Notes: a model not told the origin generated them from the letters alone. A stretch of DNA of 29,797 nucleotides from JBCAWW01 sp039024315 (GCA_039024315.1 JBCCQN010000093.1:1-29797); one strand, 5' to 3'; shown: positions 6,692 through 14,859, numbered from the stretch's first letter. Made by a program: numbers and translations.

Positions 6692-7465
6692 TCATAGTAC
6701 ATTTCGTATCGCCATACATCGTTCCAACAGTCCTTCCAATTGATCTAGTTTCAACATACTCTGAGCGTCGCTACTAGCCATCGCCGGATCGGGATGCGTC
6801 TCTATAAAGAGTCCATCTACCCCTACAGCTACAGCCGCCTTGGCCAATATTTCAATCATCTGGGCATCTCCACCGGTAATACCTTCCGTTTGATTGGGTT
6901 TTTGCACGGAATGCGTACAATCCATGACCACTTTACCTCCAAAATCTTGCATGCGCGGTACCCCCGTGATATCGACGATCAAATCAGTGTAGCCAAAGGT
7001 GGTGCCTCGCTCTGTCAACCAAACTTGTTCGTTGCCAGTAGATTCGACTTTTTGCTTCGCAAAACGCATCGCTTCTGGAGAAAGGAACTGCCCCTTCTTG
7101 ATATTTACGATTTTTCCCGTGCGGCCAGCGGCCAACAACAAATCCGTTTGTCGGCATAGAAAGGCCGGAATTTGCAGTACATCTACATATTGCGCCACGG
7201 TCTCGCATTCGTGGCTTTCGTGCACATCGGTCAGGACTGGAATATCATAAGTCGCTTTTACCTTGGCTAGTATCTCCAAGGCGGGTTCAAACCCTATGGT
7301 AGTAAAGCTATCTAAGCGAGTACGGTTGGCCTTTTTATAGGAAGCTTTAAAATAGTAGGGGATGCCCAAACGGTCGGTAATCTCTTTTACGCGGACCGCG
7401 ATCTCTAAGCAGGTATCTTCTGCCTCCACGGCGCAAGGGCCAGCTATCAAAAAAAATGGTTTCAT
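6692..7465 (-). CDS. kdsA: 3-deoxy-8-phosphooctulonate (Kdo-8-phosphate) synthase
   Basis: KdsA condenses phosphoenolpyruvate with arabinose 5-phosphate to give Kdo 8-phosphate, the precursor of the inner-core LPS sugar Kdo, in the cytoplasm. At 257 residues it is near the usual length, and it begins IAGPCAVE. Cys11, His185 (DCTHSVQ), Glu222 (IETHPDP) and Asp233 are present at the positions of the metal ligands known for the Aquifex aeolicus enzyme. This places it in the metal-dependent class rather than the Asn-containing class of E. coli. KANRTR (45-50) and TDVHE (79-83) are the expected substrate-binding loops. Its ATG overlaps the kdsD stop in an ATGA, so the two genes are translationally coupled. 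Confidence 0.97.
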   Translation of the reverse strand: MKPFFLIAGPCAVEAEDTCLEIAVRVKEITDRLGIPYYFKASYKKANRTRLDSFTTIGFEPALEILAKVKATYDIPVLTDVHESHECETVAQYVDVLQIPAFLCRQTDLLLAAGRTGKIVNIKKGQFLSPEAMRFAKQKVESTGNEQVWLTERGTTFGYTDLIVDITGVPRMQDFGGKVVMDCTHSVQKPNQTEGITGGDAQMIEILAKAAVAVGVDGLFIETHPDPAMASSDAQSMLKLDQLEGLLERCMAIRNVL

Positions 7466-8067
7466 GCGTCAATTTGTTTTCGCGCTTGGACGTTGAGGTA
7501 ACCGCTATGGTGACGCTGAGCATAAGCCTCAGCAGTGAACTTAATTTTTTCCATGAGCAGGACCGTTAGCATGTCGCCGATGACTGTCATTACGGTAGTA
7601 GAGGTAGTAGGAGTAAGTCCTAAAGGGCAGACCTCTGCTGGCCCACCGGTATGAATCACCGTGGCACCGCAGCGAGCTAATGCAGAGTCAAGATTCCCCG
7701 TTAGTACAATGCGCGGAATGCCAGGAATCATACGCTCGGTCAACTCGGTCAGCTCTACGATCTCACGGGTCTTACCAGAGTTTGAAATCAGCAGAAGGAC
7801 ATCATTTTTTTGAATGATTCCCAGATCACCATGTTGGGCTTCGCTTGGGTGCAGAAAGATCGCCGGAGTCCCCGTAGAGCAAAAGGTCGTCGCCATATTA
7901 TGCCCCACTTGACCAGCCTTGCCCATACCCGTCAAGATTAGTTTACCGCCTTTTTCATGTACCCGCTGGTAAATGATTTCTACGGCTTCTGGTATCGCAT
8001 CATTGAGAGGGATCGCAGCAATGGCGGCTGCTTCCTGCTGCAAGATTTCGGCCATCCGCTTTTTCAT
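7462..8067 (-). CDS. kdsD: Arabinose-5-phosphate isomerase, SIS domain only
   Basis: This enzyme turns ribulose 5-phosphate into arabinose 5-phosphate, the substrate of the KdsA encoded right after it. The ATG at 8067 gives 201 residues (MKKRMAEILQQ); an open frame extends upstream to 8184 but runs into repeat sequence and is rejected. A single SIS domain is seen: TGMGKAGQVGHNMATT (46-61), the SEAQHGDLG segment (75-83), ISNSGKT (94-100), and LTPTTSTT (151-158). The tandem CBS domains of E. coli KdsD are absent, so it is a short form. A hexuloisomerase is the alternative, but the coupling to kdsA argues for Kdo synthesis. Confidence 0.92.
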   Translation of the reverse strand: MKKRMAEILQQEAAAIAAIPLNDAIPEAVEIIYQRVHEKGGKLILTGMGKAGQVGHNMATTFCSTGTPAIFLHPSEAQHGDLGIIQKNDVLLLISNSGKTREIVELTELTERMIPGIPRIVLTGNLDSALARCGATVIHTGGPAEVCPLGLTPTTSTTVMTVIGDMLTVLLMEKIKFTAEAYAQRHHSGYLNVQARKQIDA

Positions 8068-8071
8068 ATTG

Positions 8072-8079
8072 CAAATATA
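8072..8079 (-). promoter_or_regulatory. Possible -7 box of kdsD
   Basis: On the minus strand TATATTTG is an exact match to the Bacteroidota -7 consensus TAnnTTTG. It ends only four bases before the kdsD ATG, so transcription from it would give an almost leaderless mRNA. No TTG is seen at the usual distance upstream, so this may be chance. Confidence 0.25.
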
Positions 8080-8106
8080 CGTGGGGGAGAGGAGAATATT
8101 GTTGAG

Positions 8107-8213
8107 ATAAGCGTTCTGCGAAGTAGGAAGAATAACAAATTGAACACAGAGGAACAGAGACACAGAGATTTGTAGATCTATCATTTAATGAAACAAGCGT
8201 TCTGCGAAGCAGA
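8107..8213. repeat. Composite dispersed repeat upstream of kdsD
   Basis: The order is a TAAGCGTTCTGCGAAG module (8107-8122), the long module reading AACACAGAGGAACAGAGACA (about 8131-8175, reverse of the CTCTGTGTT-type copies at 14752, 24567 and 24682), and a second AAGCGTTCTGCGAAGCAG (8194-8211). It fills the gap between kdsD and the stop codon of the convergently placed repeat-free HhH gene region at 8221. No terminator is recognisable here. Confidence 0.75.
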
Positions 8214-8220
8214 CCTAATC

Positions 8221-10452
8221 TCAACCACCAAACTTATAGCGGAGCTGCAACTTAAATTCTGTCTGATTAGGCCCAGTTACGGCTTGCAAACCACTACCTA
8301 CGATCGGCTCGTCCTGGAAACGGCTTTGGGCCACTCTACCCCAAAATTCTAGTTTGCGCGTGGGTTTCCAGTTGAAGATCAAATACACACGATTGCCCGT
8401 GCGGTAATAGGGCGGGATAGAAAAGAAACCGAGGATATCATTTTCGTAGGCGTAGATGCGGGAGTTAAAATCATCGGTGTCAAAAATCGCATATCGAGCC
8501 GTCAGTTTGTATTTAAAACCAATCTTCCAACTTATATCCTGATAAAACAAAATGCCTCGGGAGACATTGCCCTCTTGGCTGTAGCGCGATACTTCCAGTC
8601 GGGTACGAAGGTTGAGTTGGCGTTCGACGGTAGTCTGAAAATTGATCCGAAACTGCTGACGCTCACCCCAGACTAGGTAATCAAGTTGCGGCCCTTCTTC
8701 GATATTTCTGGCGTTGAGCTGCTTATTGTCGATACGATAGCGGGCATAGATAAGCGTTCCTCGTTTGGGTTTATACTCTAACTGCCCCAAAAATTCCCAG
8801 CCGCGCGAGGGAAAGCTCGCGCCAAAACGATTCCAGGGGAAGTAAAACTGATCAAAATAGGTATTGAGGGTCCACTTAGGATTAGGCGCATAGCGGAGGC
8901 CGATATAGACGCCCGATTCGTTTTGAATGGCGGTTGGGCGTTCGGCGAAGACGTAGCCCTTATTGGAGTGAAAGTCGATCTCAAAACGACGCGCCAAGAT
9001 CGCAACATCAAGCGTTGGCGCAATACTGCCCATGATACCCAAACTGGCCCCAGTACCACCAGAGCGAGAACGGGCAAACTCCCCAAAAAGATTAAAATTT
9101 TGCCAAACCCAATCAAAATCGAGTGCATTGATGTAATTGCGATCGCCCCTAAAATCAAATTGGTTGTAATCGTTGAGGGGGCGGGAAAGAGGACTATTAT
9201 ATTGCTGATAATAATGTGTGCTCCCAATCGTGAGGGTCGAACTACGGTACTCGACCCGTCCTCCATACATTTGTTCTTGTACGGCTTTTCGATTACTTAA
9301 TTCAGAAGGAGTGCGATGCAAACCACTCGTCTGCAAGCCACCTGCTAACAAGACTTCATCATCAAGGGTGTCGCGCTCACTCACGGAGGCATCTACATAC
9401 TGACGTGAGGCAAAAGCAGTCATATAAAAATCGCCAAAAGCATAGGTAGCAGCCGCCCCTCGGAGATACTGATTTTCATTGACAGAGCGATAGGGCCTGA
9501 TCCCTTGATTGGGCATCTTGATGCTATTGATCACTTGCGCTCCTTTGCCAAAGCCGAGCCCGCGTGATAAGACCATACCCTGCCCCACCTGTATGGTATA
9601 GTCGCCGATCACAAGACTTTTGAGGCGACCGAAGCCTCCCAAAGCAAAATGAGCCGACAAATAATCATAGCCATAAAGGCGCGACTCCGGCCGCCAAGCA
9701 AATTCTTCGCCAGGGTCTTTTTCACCGACGATGCCAAAGCTGACATTATTGGCATAATTGATGCGGAGGCGCGAGTAATGACGCATGGCCGAGCCAGCAT
9801 ACCGACTACTGAGCAAGGTATCTTGACCGACAATCCGCCCTTCTTGGTCGATGCGATCTCTAAAACTAGTGTCTGGATCGGTATAACCACGGGCGACTTC
9901 GGCATTCCATACCGCTCGCTGCATAAAATCGCCTTTGAGCCCACGGCGTATTTGCTGCCAAGAAGGGCCCTTGGGATGTCTAACAAAGGGATTGATGTCT
10001 TTGGCTTGGCTATCGAGGACGTTGACGTAAGGTAAGAATTGGCGAATAAAACTTGGGGTATAGCCTGGTATAGCCTGTAGTTCGTAAATAGTGGTTAGCT
10101 TGCCAAATTTACGGATATGATCGAGTAAGCGATTGGCCTGAATTGCATTCATACCAGGGAGGGAGAGGAGCTGCTCGTAGCTGGCTTGATTGAGGTTGAG
10201 GGGCTGCAGCAATAAGGCCTCCAACTCATCGGTAAGATCGCTATAATCAACCTGCGCTTCGCTTTCGGTATTGAGGATGAGGTCTTCGATCGATTGGTCG
10301 ATGGATTCATCAACGGGTACGAGTGGTAGAGTATCATTTTGACTCCAAGCGCTTGCTGGTAGAAGGCTAAGTCCCAAACAAAGCAAGAAAAGGCCCAGTG
10401 ATCGCCTCTGTAGGTACTTTTTTTCCTGCCAATTGTACTTCATGCTGCTCAT
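8221..10452 (-). CDS. Helix-hairpin-helix protein with predicted outer membrane beta-barrel
   Basis: The 743-residue product has a signal peptide (cleavage near residue 38, SAWSQ). Residues 85-143 then hold two helix-hairpin-helix units of the ComEA kind: LNLNQASYEQLLSLPG, a helix to RKFG, then TIYELQAIPGYTPSF. The hairpin glycines are only partly kept (LPGMNA rather than LPGIGP). The rest, from about residue 200, consists of repeated amphipathic strands with aromatic girdle patterns (for example RGTLIYARYRI, GFKYKLTARYAIF, LEFWGRVAQSRF) and ends in LQLRYKFGG, typical of an outer membrane barrel. The start ATG overlaps the stop of the PorV/PorQ-family gene in an ATGA. DNA binding at the envelope is possible but unproven; the HhH units might mediate protein contacts instead. 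Confidence 0.85.
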   Translation of the reverse strand: MSSMKYNWQEKKYLQRRSLGLFLLCLGLSLLPASAWSQNDTLPLVPVDESIDQSIEDLILNTESEAQVDYSDLTDELEALLLQPLNLNQASYEQLLSLPGMNAIQANRLLDHIRKFGKLTTIYELQAIPGYTPSFIRQFLPYVNVLDSQAKDINPFVRHPKGPSWQQIRRGLKGDFMQRAVWNAEVARGYTDPDTSFRDRIDQEGRIVGQDTLLSSRYAGSAMRHYSRLRINYANNVSFGIVGEKDPGEEFAWRPESRLYGYDYLSAHFALGGFGRLKSLVIGDYTIQVGQGMVLSRGLGFGKGAQVINSIKMPNQGIRPYRSVNENQYLRGAAATYAFGDFYMTAFASRQYVDASVSERDTLDDEVLLAGGLQTSGLHRTPSELSNRKAVQEQMYGGRVEYRSSTLTIGSTHYYQQYNSPLSRPLNDYNQFDFRGDRNYINALDFDWVWQNFNLFGEFARSRSGGTGASLGIMGSIAPTLDVAILARRFEIDFHSNKGYVFAERPTAIQNESGVYIGLRYAPNPKWTLNTYFDQFYFPWNRFGASFPSRGWEFLGQLEYKPKRGTLIYARYRIDNKQLNARNIEEGPQLDYLVWGERQQFRINFQTTVERQLNLRTRLEVSRYSQEGNVSRGILFYQDISWKIGFKYKLTARYAIFDTDDFNSRIYAYENDILGFFSIPPYYRTGNRVYLIFNWKPTRKLEFWGRVAQSRFQDEPIVGSGLQAVTGPNQTEFKLQLRYKFGG

Positions 10453-11279
10453 TGACCAAAGGGATAAGACAATGACATGAAGGGAGAGAGGCCCAACTGC
10501 TCATGCACCCCAAAGGCGAGATCAAGTTCCAAACCTTTGTAAGCTAGCCCCAAGCCAATATTATAGGTAAGCGGTTCGGTGCTCACGCCCGTCCGGATGG
10601 CAAGTACTGGCAACAACTTATATTCAATGCCCGCACGAAAGGAGGTAGCGTGGTCGATATCTTTTTGTACGTCTGCTACTAAGAGGACTTTATCGCTAGC
10701 GCGGAATGCTAGCCCCGCGGTAAGTTGAGTGGGGATAAATTCACTGCCGTTTTGCCCTTCTAAGCGGGCGCGGTTAACATTATAAGCACTGACGCCAAGA
10801 CTTACTTTAGCATTGAGCTGGTATTGGATGCCGATATCGGCAAACACTGCCCCCCGACTACCATAATCAGCTATGGCCAATTGGGCGTAATGAAGGGTAG
10901 AACCGATTCGCACTTTGTCAAAAAATTGGACCGCATAGCTTGCCGTGAGTTGGTTTTCGCGATAGGCACTAAAGCCAAAGCTGCTCAAACTAATTCCTAC
11001 TGCTTGAGAACCCTTGAAGGGAAAGACCGCCCCAGCCCCACCGTAAGTAAGTTCTGACAAAAAAAATCGTTGTTCAAAAAAGGCGCCTACTTGGGTGGCA
11101 CTCATACCGGCTATGCCCGCAGGATTGTGATAGAGACTCCAAAAGTTACCTCCGACGCCAACATATGCCCTACCAAGAGATATAACCCTAGCGCCAGTAG
11201 CAGGAGCAGGATCGATCCCAGCGTTCACCGAAGGTGTAAAGAACAAAAAAAGGAAGCAGAGTACGAAAGGGTGTTTCAT
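10449..11279 (-). CDS. PorV/PorQ-family outer membrane protein
   Basis: The protein has 276 residues with a signal peptide (MKHPFVLCFLFLFFTPSVNA). The mature start carries the family motif GARVISLGRAYVGVGGNFW followed by LYHNPAGIAG, as in PorV/PorQ and related FadL-like barrels. About fourteen alternating strands follow, ending in FMSLSYPFGQ. PorV and PorQ work in type IX secretion, but this protein is shorter and lacks their usual neighbours, so it is best called a family member. It is the first gene of a two-gene unit: its TGA overlaps the ATG of the HhH-barrel gene. folC is divergent on the other side, 91 bases away. Confidence 0.88.
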   Translation of the reverse strand: MKHPFVLCFLFLFFTPSVNAGIDPAPATGARVISLGRAYVGVGGNFWSLYHNPAGIAGMSATQVGAFFEQRFFLSELTYGGAGAVFPFKGSQAVGISLSSFGFSAYRENQLTASYAVQFFDKVRIGSTLHYAQLAIADYGSRGAVFADIGIQYQLNAKVSLGVSAYNVNRARLEGQNGSEFIPTQLTAGLAFRASDKVLLVADVQKDIDHATSFRAGIEYKLLPVLAIRTGVSTEPLTYNIGLGLAYKGLELDLAFGVHEQLGLSPFMSLSYPFGQ

Positions 11280-11370
11280 CCTAGGGCTTTGTATGCGTCA
11301 CAAAGTAAGCAAAAATTGCTTTGTTTTTGGCCTCTCGCTCACTTGCTTTGAAGAAGTTATCCCAAGACCT

Positions 11371-12675
11371 ATGACCCTTACAAAAGATTTTCAGCAAACC
11401 TTGGATTATTTGTATCACAAGCTGCCCATGTTTCAGCGTCAGGGCGGCACTGCTTTCAAAAATAATCTTGACAATATCAAAGCCCTCTGTTGGCATCTGG
11501 GCCTACCCCAATGGCAGTTTCCGAGTATCCATATCGCCGGTACCAATGGCAAGGGCTCAGTTACAGCCATGCTACATAGTATCCTCAAAGAAGCAGGCTA
11601 TAAGACAGGACAATATACCTCTCCGCATTTATTATCATTTACAGAACGGATTCAAGCCAAAGGAAAACCCATCTCTGAAAAGGCAGTAGTTGAGTTTGTC
11701 AACAAACATAAGGCGATAATCGAAAAGATACAGCCTAGCTTTTTTGAACTGACCGTCGCCATGGCTTTTCAATATTTTGCCGATCTATCGCTTGATATCG
11801 CGGTGATAGAAACGGGTATGGGAGGCCGCTTAGATTCTACCAATATCCTCAAACCAGAACTTTGTGTGATCACCAATATTGGCTATGATCATCAGCAATT
11901 TTTGGGAAATACGCTCGCAGAAATTGCAGGGGAAAAGGCAGGGATCATCAAAAAATTTACGCCTACCGTCATCGGTGAAAGTGTCCCAGAAACTCGGCCC
12001 GTATTTTTGGCTAAGGCTGGGGTAGAAGAGGCGCCATTATTTTGGGCCGAGGATTTGTACCAGATAGACCGTATTGGAGGTGATTGGGAGGGACAGCAAT
12101 TTGCCGTAGTGGACCCAGAAGGAGAGCAAACGACTTATACCCTTGGCCTCGCCGGACACTACCAAAAGCAAAATCTACGGACCGTTTTGTGCGCCGTCGA
12201 AGTATTGCGAGAGGATGGCTGGGATATCCCCCCCAAAGCAGTCGCCCGCGGGCTCAAAAAAGTGGTCAAAAACAGCTTATTGCGCGGCCGCATGGAACGC
12301 CTGCAATCCGAGCCCAATGTGATTGCCGATACGGGTCATAACGAAGCTGGTCTAACTTATGTGCTTGAACAAATTCAGAATTCGAGCTACAAAAACCTGC
12401 ATATCGTCTGGGGAATGGTAAGTGATAAAGAGCACAATAAAATCTTGGCGATGATGCCCAAAACAGCCCAATACTACTTTGCAAAGCCCAAAATCGAGCG
12501 TGGCTTAGATGCCTTGACCCTACAATTGAAAGCAGAGGCCTTCGATCTCAAAGGTCATATCCATGACTCAGTCCAAGATGCTTATCAAGCAGCTTTAAAG
12601 GCCGCTGGTCCAGAAGATTTGGTGTATATTGGTGGGAGCACTTTCGTGGTGGCGGAAGTACTGGAGCCCCGCTAA
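11371..12675 (+). CDS. folC: Folylpolyglutamate synthase / dihydrofolate synthase
   Basis: FolC adds glutamate to dihydropteroate and to reduced folates, using ATP, in the cytoplasm. The ATG at 11371 gives 434 residues starting MTLTKDFQQTLDYLYHKLPM, matching the usual N-terminus; an ATG at 11293 would add 26 unlikely residues. Visible motifs are the P-loop GTNGKGS (57-63), TSPHL (83-87), the acidic ETGMGGRLDSTN (147-158), GYDH (171-174), GEKAGIIK with the Lys that is usually carbamoylated (187-194), and ADTGHNEAG in the C-terminal Rossmann domain. A Crp/Fnr regulator gene begins 3 bases after the stop and is probably cotranscribed. Confidence 0.96.
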   Translation: MTLTKDFQQTLDYLYHKLPMFQRQGGTAFKNNLDNIKALCWHLGLPQWQFPSIHIAGTNGKGSVTAMLHSILKEAGYKTGQYTSPHLLSFTERIQAKGKPISEKAVVEFVNKHKAIIEKIQPSFFELTVAMAFQYFADLSLDIAVIETGMGGRLDSTNILKPELCVITNIGYDHQQFLGNTLAEIAGEKAGIIKKFTPTVIGESVPETRPVFLAKAGVEEAPLFWAEDLYQIDRIGGDWEGQQFAVVDPEGEQTTYTLGLAGHYQKQNLRTVLCAVEVLREDGWDIPPKAVARGLKKVVKNSLLRGRMERLQSEPNVIADTGHNEAGLTYVLEQIQNSSYKNLHIVWGMVSDKEHNKILAMMPKTAQYYFAKPKIERGLDALTLQLKAEAFDLKGHIHDSVQDAYQAALKAAGPEDLVYIGGSTFVVAEVLEPR

Positions 12676-12678
12676 TTT

Positions 12679-13257
12679 ATGGAAGACATTCTCAGTCGTT
12701 TTGAGCAAGTAACGCCCTTTTCGCCAGAAGCAAAGGAGTTTATCAGCAATCATATTGTCAGCCGTTGTTACCGCAAAGGCGAACGCCCCTTGCAGGCCGG
12801 ACAAGTGTGTCAGGAGATCTTGTTTGTAAAGCAAGGCTTGATGAAGATGTACTTCCTTCATCAAGGCGAGGAGATGATCGGAGATTTCTTTTTAGAGGGG
12901 GACTTTGCCCAAGACATGCGCTCTAGTATCACCCAACAGCCATCCCGTTACACCATCGAATGTCTGGAAGACACGGAGCTGATCATCATCCATCAAAGCG
13001 TCTTGCAAGAAGCTTATGAGCGCTTCCCGCTGATCTTCGAGCGCCTCAGTCGCATGATCATCGAGATGAATTTTGTCCTCATGGCCGACCGTATCTGGGC
13101 CAATTTGATACACTCTCACGAGGAACGCTACCTCCAACTCCTAAGAGACAAACCTAAGCTTCTACAGCGGATTCCACAGTATATGTTAGCCTCCTACCTT
13201 GGCATCACGCCCGTAGGCCTCAGTAAGCTCCGTAAGCGGCTCGCCGAACGCTCCTAA
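12679..13257 (+). CDS. Crp/Fnr-family transcriptional regulator
   Basis: The 192-residue protein has a cyclic-nucleotide-binding-like beta-roll (about 25-110) and a C-terminal helix-turn-helix (about 165-187, MLASYLGITPVGLSKLRKR). It shares the E/DRY..LL...P.LL.RIP linker and the ASYLGITP motif with the regulator at 3907, so the two are paralogues of the large Bacteroidota Crp/Fnr subfamily. The effector is unknown. It is placed 3 bases after folC and 21 bases before a sulfotransferase gene, which it may regulate or simply be cotranscribed with. Confidence 0.9.
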   Translation: MEDILSRFEQVTPFSPEAKEFISNHIVSRCYRKGERPLQAGQVCQEILFVKQGLMKMYFLHQGEEMIGDFFLEGDFAQDMRSSITQQPSRYTIECLEDTELIIIHQSVLQEAYERFPLIFERLSRMIIEMNFVLMADRIWANLIHSHEERYLQLLRDKPKLLQRIPQYMLASYLGITPVGLSKLRKRLAERS

Positions 13258-13278
13258 CTTTCCTCCGTAATATGGGTC

Positions 13279-14049
13279 ATGAACACACCGACACGCTCTT
13301 ACCGCATTTGGTTTAGTCAAAGAAGTGGCAGCACCCTCCTCTGTAAAACCCTCGAACAAACCGGTATCGCGGGCAAACCGGGCGAATTATTGGTGCTTAT
13401 GGAAGAACATGAGCCCAATCTTCAACGCAAGTATCAAGTTGATAGCTACGAAGCACTCCGCCAAAAAGTCTGGGAACTAGGTAGCAGCGACAATGGTATT
13501 TTTGGCGTCAAAGATCCTTTTCATCACGACTACTATTACAAAAATTTTCAGGAGCTTTGCGACTTGAGAGGCCTTAGTCCAAGCGATGATCATGAAGCGA
13601 TTTGGAGCGATCTATTTCCCAATTGTCAGCATATCTACCTCACTCGCCGCAATAAGGTTCGCCAAGTAGTCTCTTGGTGGAAGGCCATCCAAGACAATGT
13701 TTGGCACCTAGAAAGCGGTCAAAAGCATCAAAATGACCCAGCCTTTTATGATGAGAAATACAATGTTGATGCCCTCACCCACCTCTTCAAAGAGAGCGTT
13801 TTGAAAGAATGCGCTGTCCAAGCCTATTTTAGTAAGCATGGCATCGTGCCTTATACCATTGTCTATGAAGACATGATCGCAGATTTTGAAACGACCATCA
13901 GGGGCTTATTGGATTATCTAAAACTGGATCATAGTCATATCAAAATTGCCGCTCCCTATTATCAAAAAACGGCCGATGACTTCTCGGAGCAATGGGTTCA
14001 ACGCTTTCGTCAAGATTTTCAAGCAGGATTTCAGGATAAGGTTTATTAA
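13279..14049 (+). CDS. Stf0-type sulfotransferase
   Basis: This 256-residue cytoplasmic protein is expected to move sulfate from PAPS to a sugar or lipid hydroxyl. The 5'-phosphosulfate loop is SQRSGSTLL (13-21), followed by the AGKPGE segment whose Glu36 corresponds to the proposed catalytic base in mycobacterial trehalose sulfotransferase Stf0 (from memory). The 3'-phosphate-binding segment is YLTRRNKVRQVVSWWKA (120-136). The substrate cannot be read from the sequence; trehalose, a glycolipid or a surface polysaccharide are options. The gene follows a Crp/Fnr regulator by 21 bases. No PAPS synthesis genes are present in the window. Confidence 0.88.
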   Translation: MNTPTRSYRIWFSQRSGSTLLCKTLEQTGIAGKPGELLVLMEEHEPNLQRKYQVDSYEALRQKVWELGSSDNGIFGVKDPFHHDYYYKNFQELCDLRGLSPSDDHEAIWSDLFPNCQHIYLTRRNKVRQVVSWWKAIQDNVWHLESGQKHQNDPAFYDEKYNVDALTHLFKESVLKECAVQAYFSKHGIVPYTIVYEDMIADFETTIRGLLDYLKLDHSHIKIAAPYYQKTADDFSEQWVQRFRQDFQAGFQDKVY

Positions 14050-14072
14050 ATTGAAGTAGTTAACCACACTTT

Positions 14073-14657
14073 ATGAAAAGAACTTATACCTTTTTGTTTG
14101 CTCTCGTTTTATCCTACGGCCTACTCTTAGCTCAAGAGCCCGAAAAGCCTCCCATTGAAGAGGAAGAAGTGGAAATCATCGAAGACATCATAGAGGTTGA
14201 AGATGAAGAGATTGAAGTCTGGGATACAGTAGAAGATTTAGAAAGCGAAGATCAAATCTCTAGCAGTATGTTTCGCTTGGACAAAGCCAGTTTTCGCGTC
14301 AAACAAGACGATTTTGAGCTCCACAATCTGTTAGAAGAAAATGATTGGCCCGAAAACTGGGAGGGAGAAGCGGCCTTCAAAGAATTTGAAAAACAAATTT
14401 TCGTGCTAGACTTTACTGGTGGCCTAGACAAAGGCATCGCCCTAAAGCTGCTTGAGCCCTATATGACACTGCTAGCCGATCCAGATGCTTCTATCAACCT
14501 ATACTATACCGACGAAGACATCAGCGATAAGCGTATCTCCGCCATTCGCAACAATCTCGAAAATGGTATTCCAGATCGCCCCAAGAAGATTCAAATTTGG
14601 CTACACCAATGGCCTGACAATAATTTGGGAATACTAGTAGCAAATCCGATCAAATAG
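14073..14657 (+). CDS. Secreted protein with very acidic N-terminal region
   Basis: The product has 194 residues with a signal peptide (to about residue 20, LLLAQ). It is followed by a strongly acidic stretch from residue 22 to about 64, rich in Glu-Glu, Glu-Ile and Glu-Asp pairs. The C-terminal half looks folded: VLDFTGGLDKGIALKLLEPY, then a DEDISDKRISAIRNNLENG helix and a KIQIWLHQWP strand. No family is recognised. The acidic part may bind metal ions or act as a disordered linker. It begins 23 bases after the sulfotransferase gene and could be the last gene of that transcript. Confidence 0.7.
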   Translation: MKRTYTFLFALVLSYGLLLAQEPEKPPIEEEEVEIIEDIIEVEDEEIEVWDTVEDLESEDQISSSMFRLDKASFRVKQDDFELHNLLEENDWPENWEGEAAFKEFEKQIFVLDFTGGLDKGIALKLLEPYMTLLADPDASINLYYTDEDISDKRISAIRNNLENGIPDRPKKIQIWLHQWPDNNLGILVANPIK

Positions 14658-14677
14658 GAGGCTTTTTACTTTTCTTA

Positions 14678-14815
14678 CTCCCGATAGCTATCGGGAGCGC
14701 AGAACGCTTATTTGATTAGTTGAAGTTTTGAGTTTTTGAATGAGAAATCCTCAAATCTCTGTTTCTCTGTGCCTCCGTGTTCATTTTTTTGGGTCATTGC
14801 TGCGCAGAACGCTCA
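14678..14815. repeat. Composite dispersed repeat (three or four modules)
   Basis: The order is the palindrome TCCCGATAGCTATCGGGA (14679-14696) with CGCAGAACGCTTA (14698-14710), a TTGAAGTTTTGAGT-containing spacer (about 14709-14745), the AATCTCTGTTTCTCTGTGCC module (about 14752-14784), and TGCTGCGCAGAACGCTCA (about 14798-14815). The spacer and long module recur in the same order at 24628-24729. No gene is seen in this 253-base gap. Confidence 0.8.
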
Positions 14816-14825
14816 GTCAAGTATT

Positions 14826-14859
14826 TGCCCGTTTATTAAACTAGTTTAATGAACGGGCA
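14826..14859 (+). terminator. 34-base near-perfect palindrome, terminator or operator
   Basis: TGCCCGTTTATTAAAC pairs with GTTTAATGAACGGGCA around a central TA, with one G-T wobble and effectively no loop. It is followed by TTTTG, and a small overlapping hairpin GGGCAT/ATGCCC ends at 14871. It could stop transcription from the 13279-14657 genes, but it sits 170 bases past the stop and 50 bases before the next start, so an operator for the gene at 14911 is also possible. Confidence 0.5.

Noticed and set aside
6552..6719. Longer frame leading into the lactamase signal peptide
   Set aside because: It is Cys/Pro/Arg-rich translation of the GC-rich hairpin element; the ATG at 6551 is followed directly by a standard signal peptide.
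8068..8184. N-terminal extension of KdsD by 39 codons
   Set aside because: The extra sequence is translated from the dispersed repeat, is not conserved in SIS isomerases, and an ATG in good context lies at 8067.
8778..9403. Several long open frames on both strands inside the HhH-barrel gene
   Set aside because: They overlap an uninterrupted 743-residue frame with signal peptide and recognisable domains, and have no motifs or starts of their own.
9609..10035. Opposed 125- and 128-codon frames within the HhH-barrel gene
   Set aside because: Shadows of the real frame; composition is unlike the proteins of this window.
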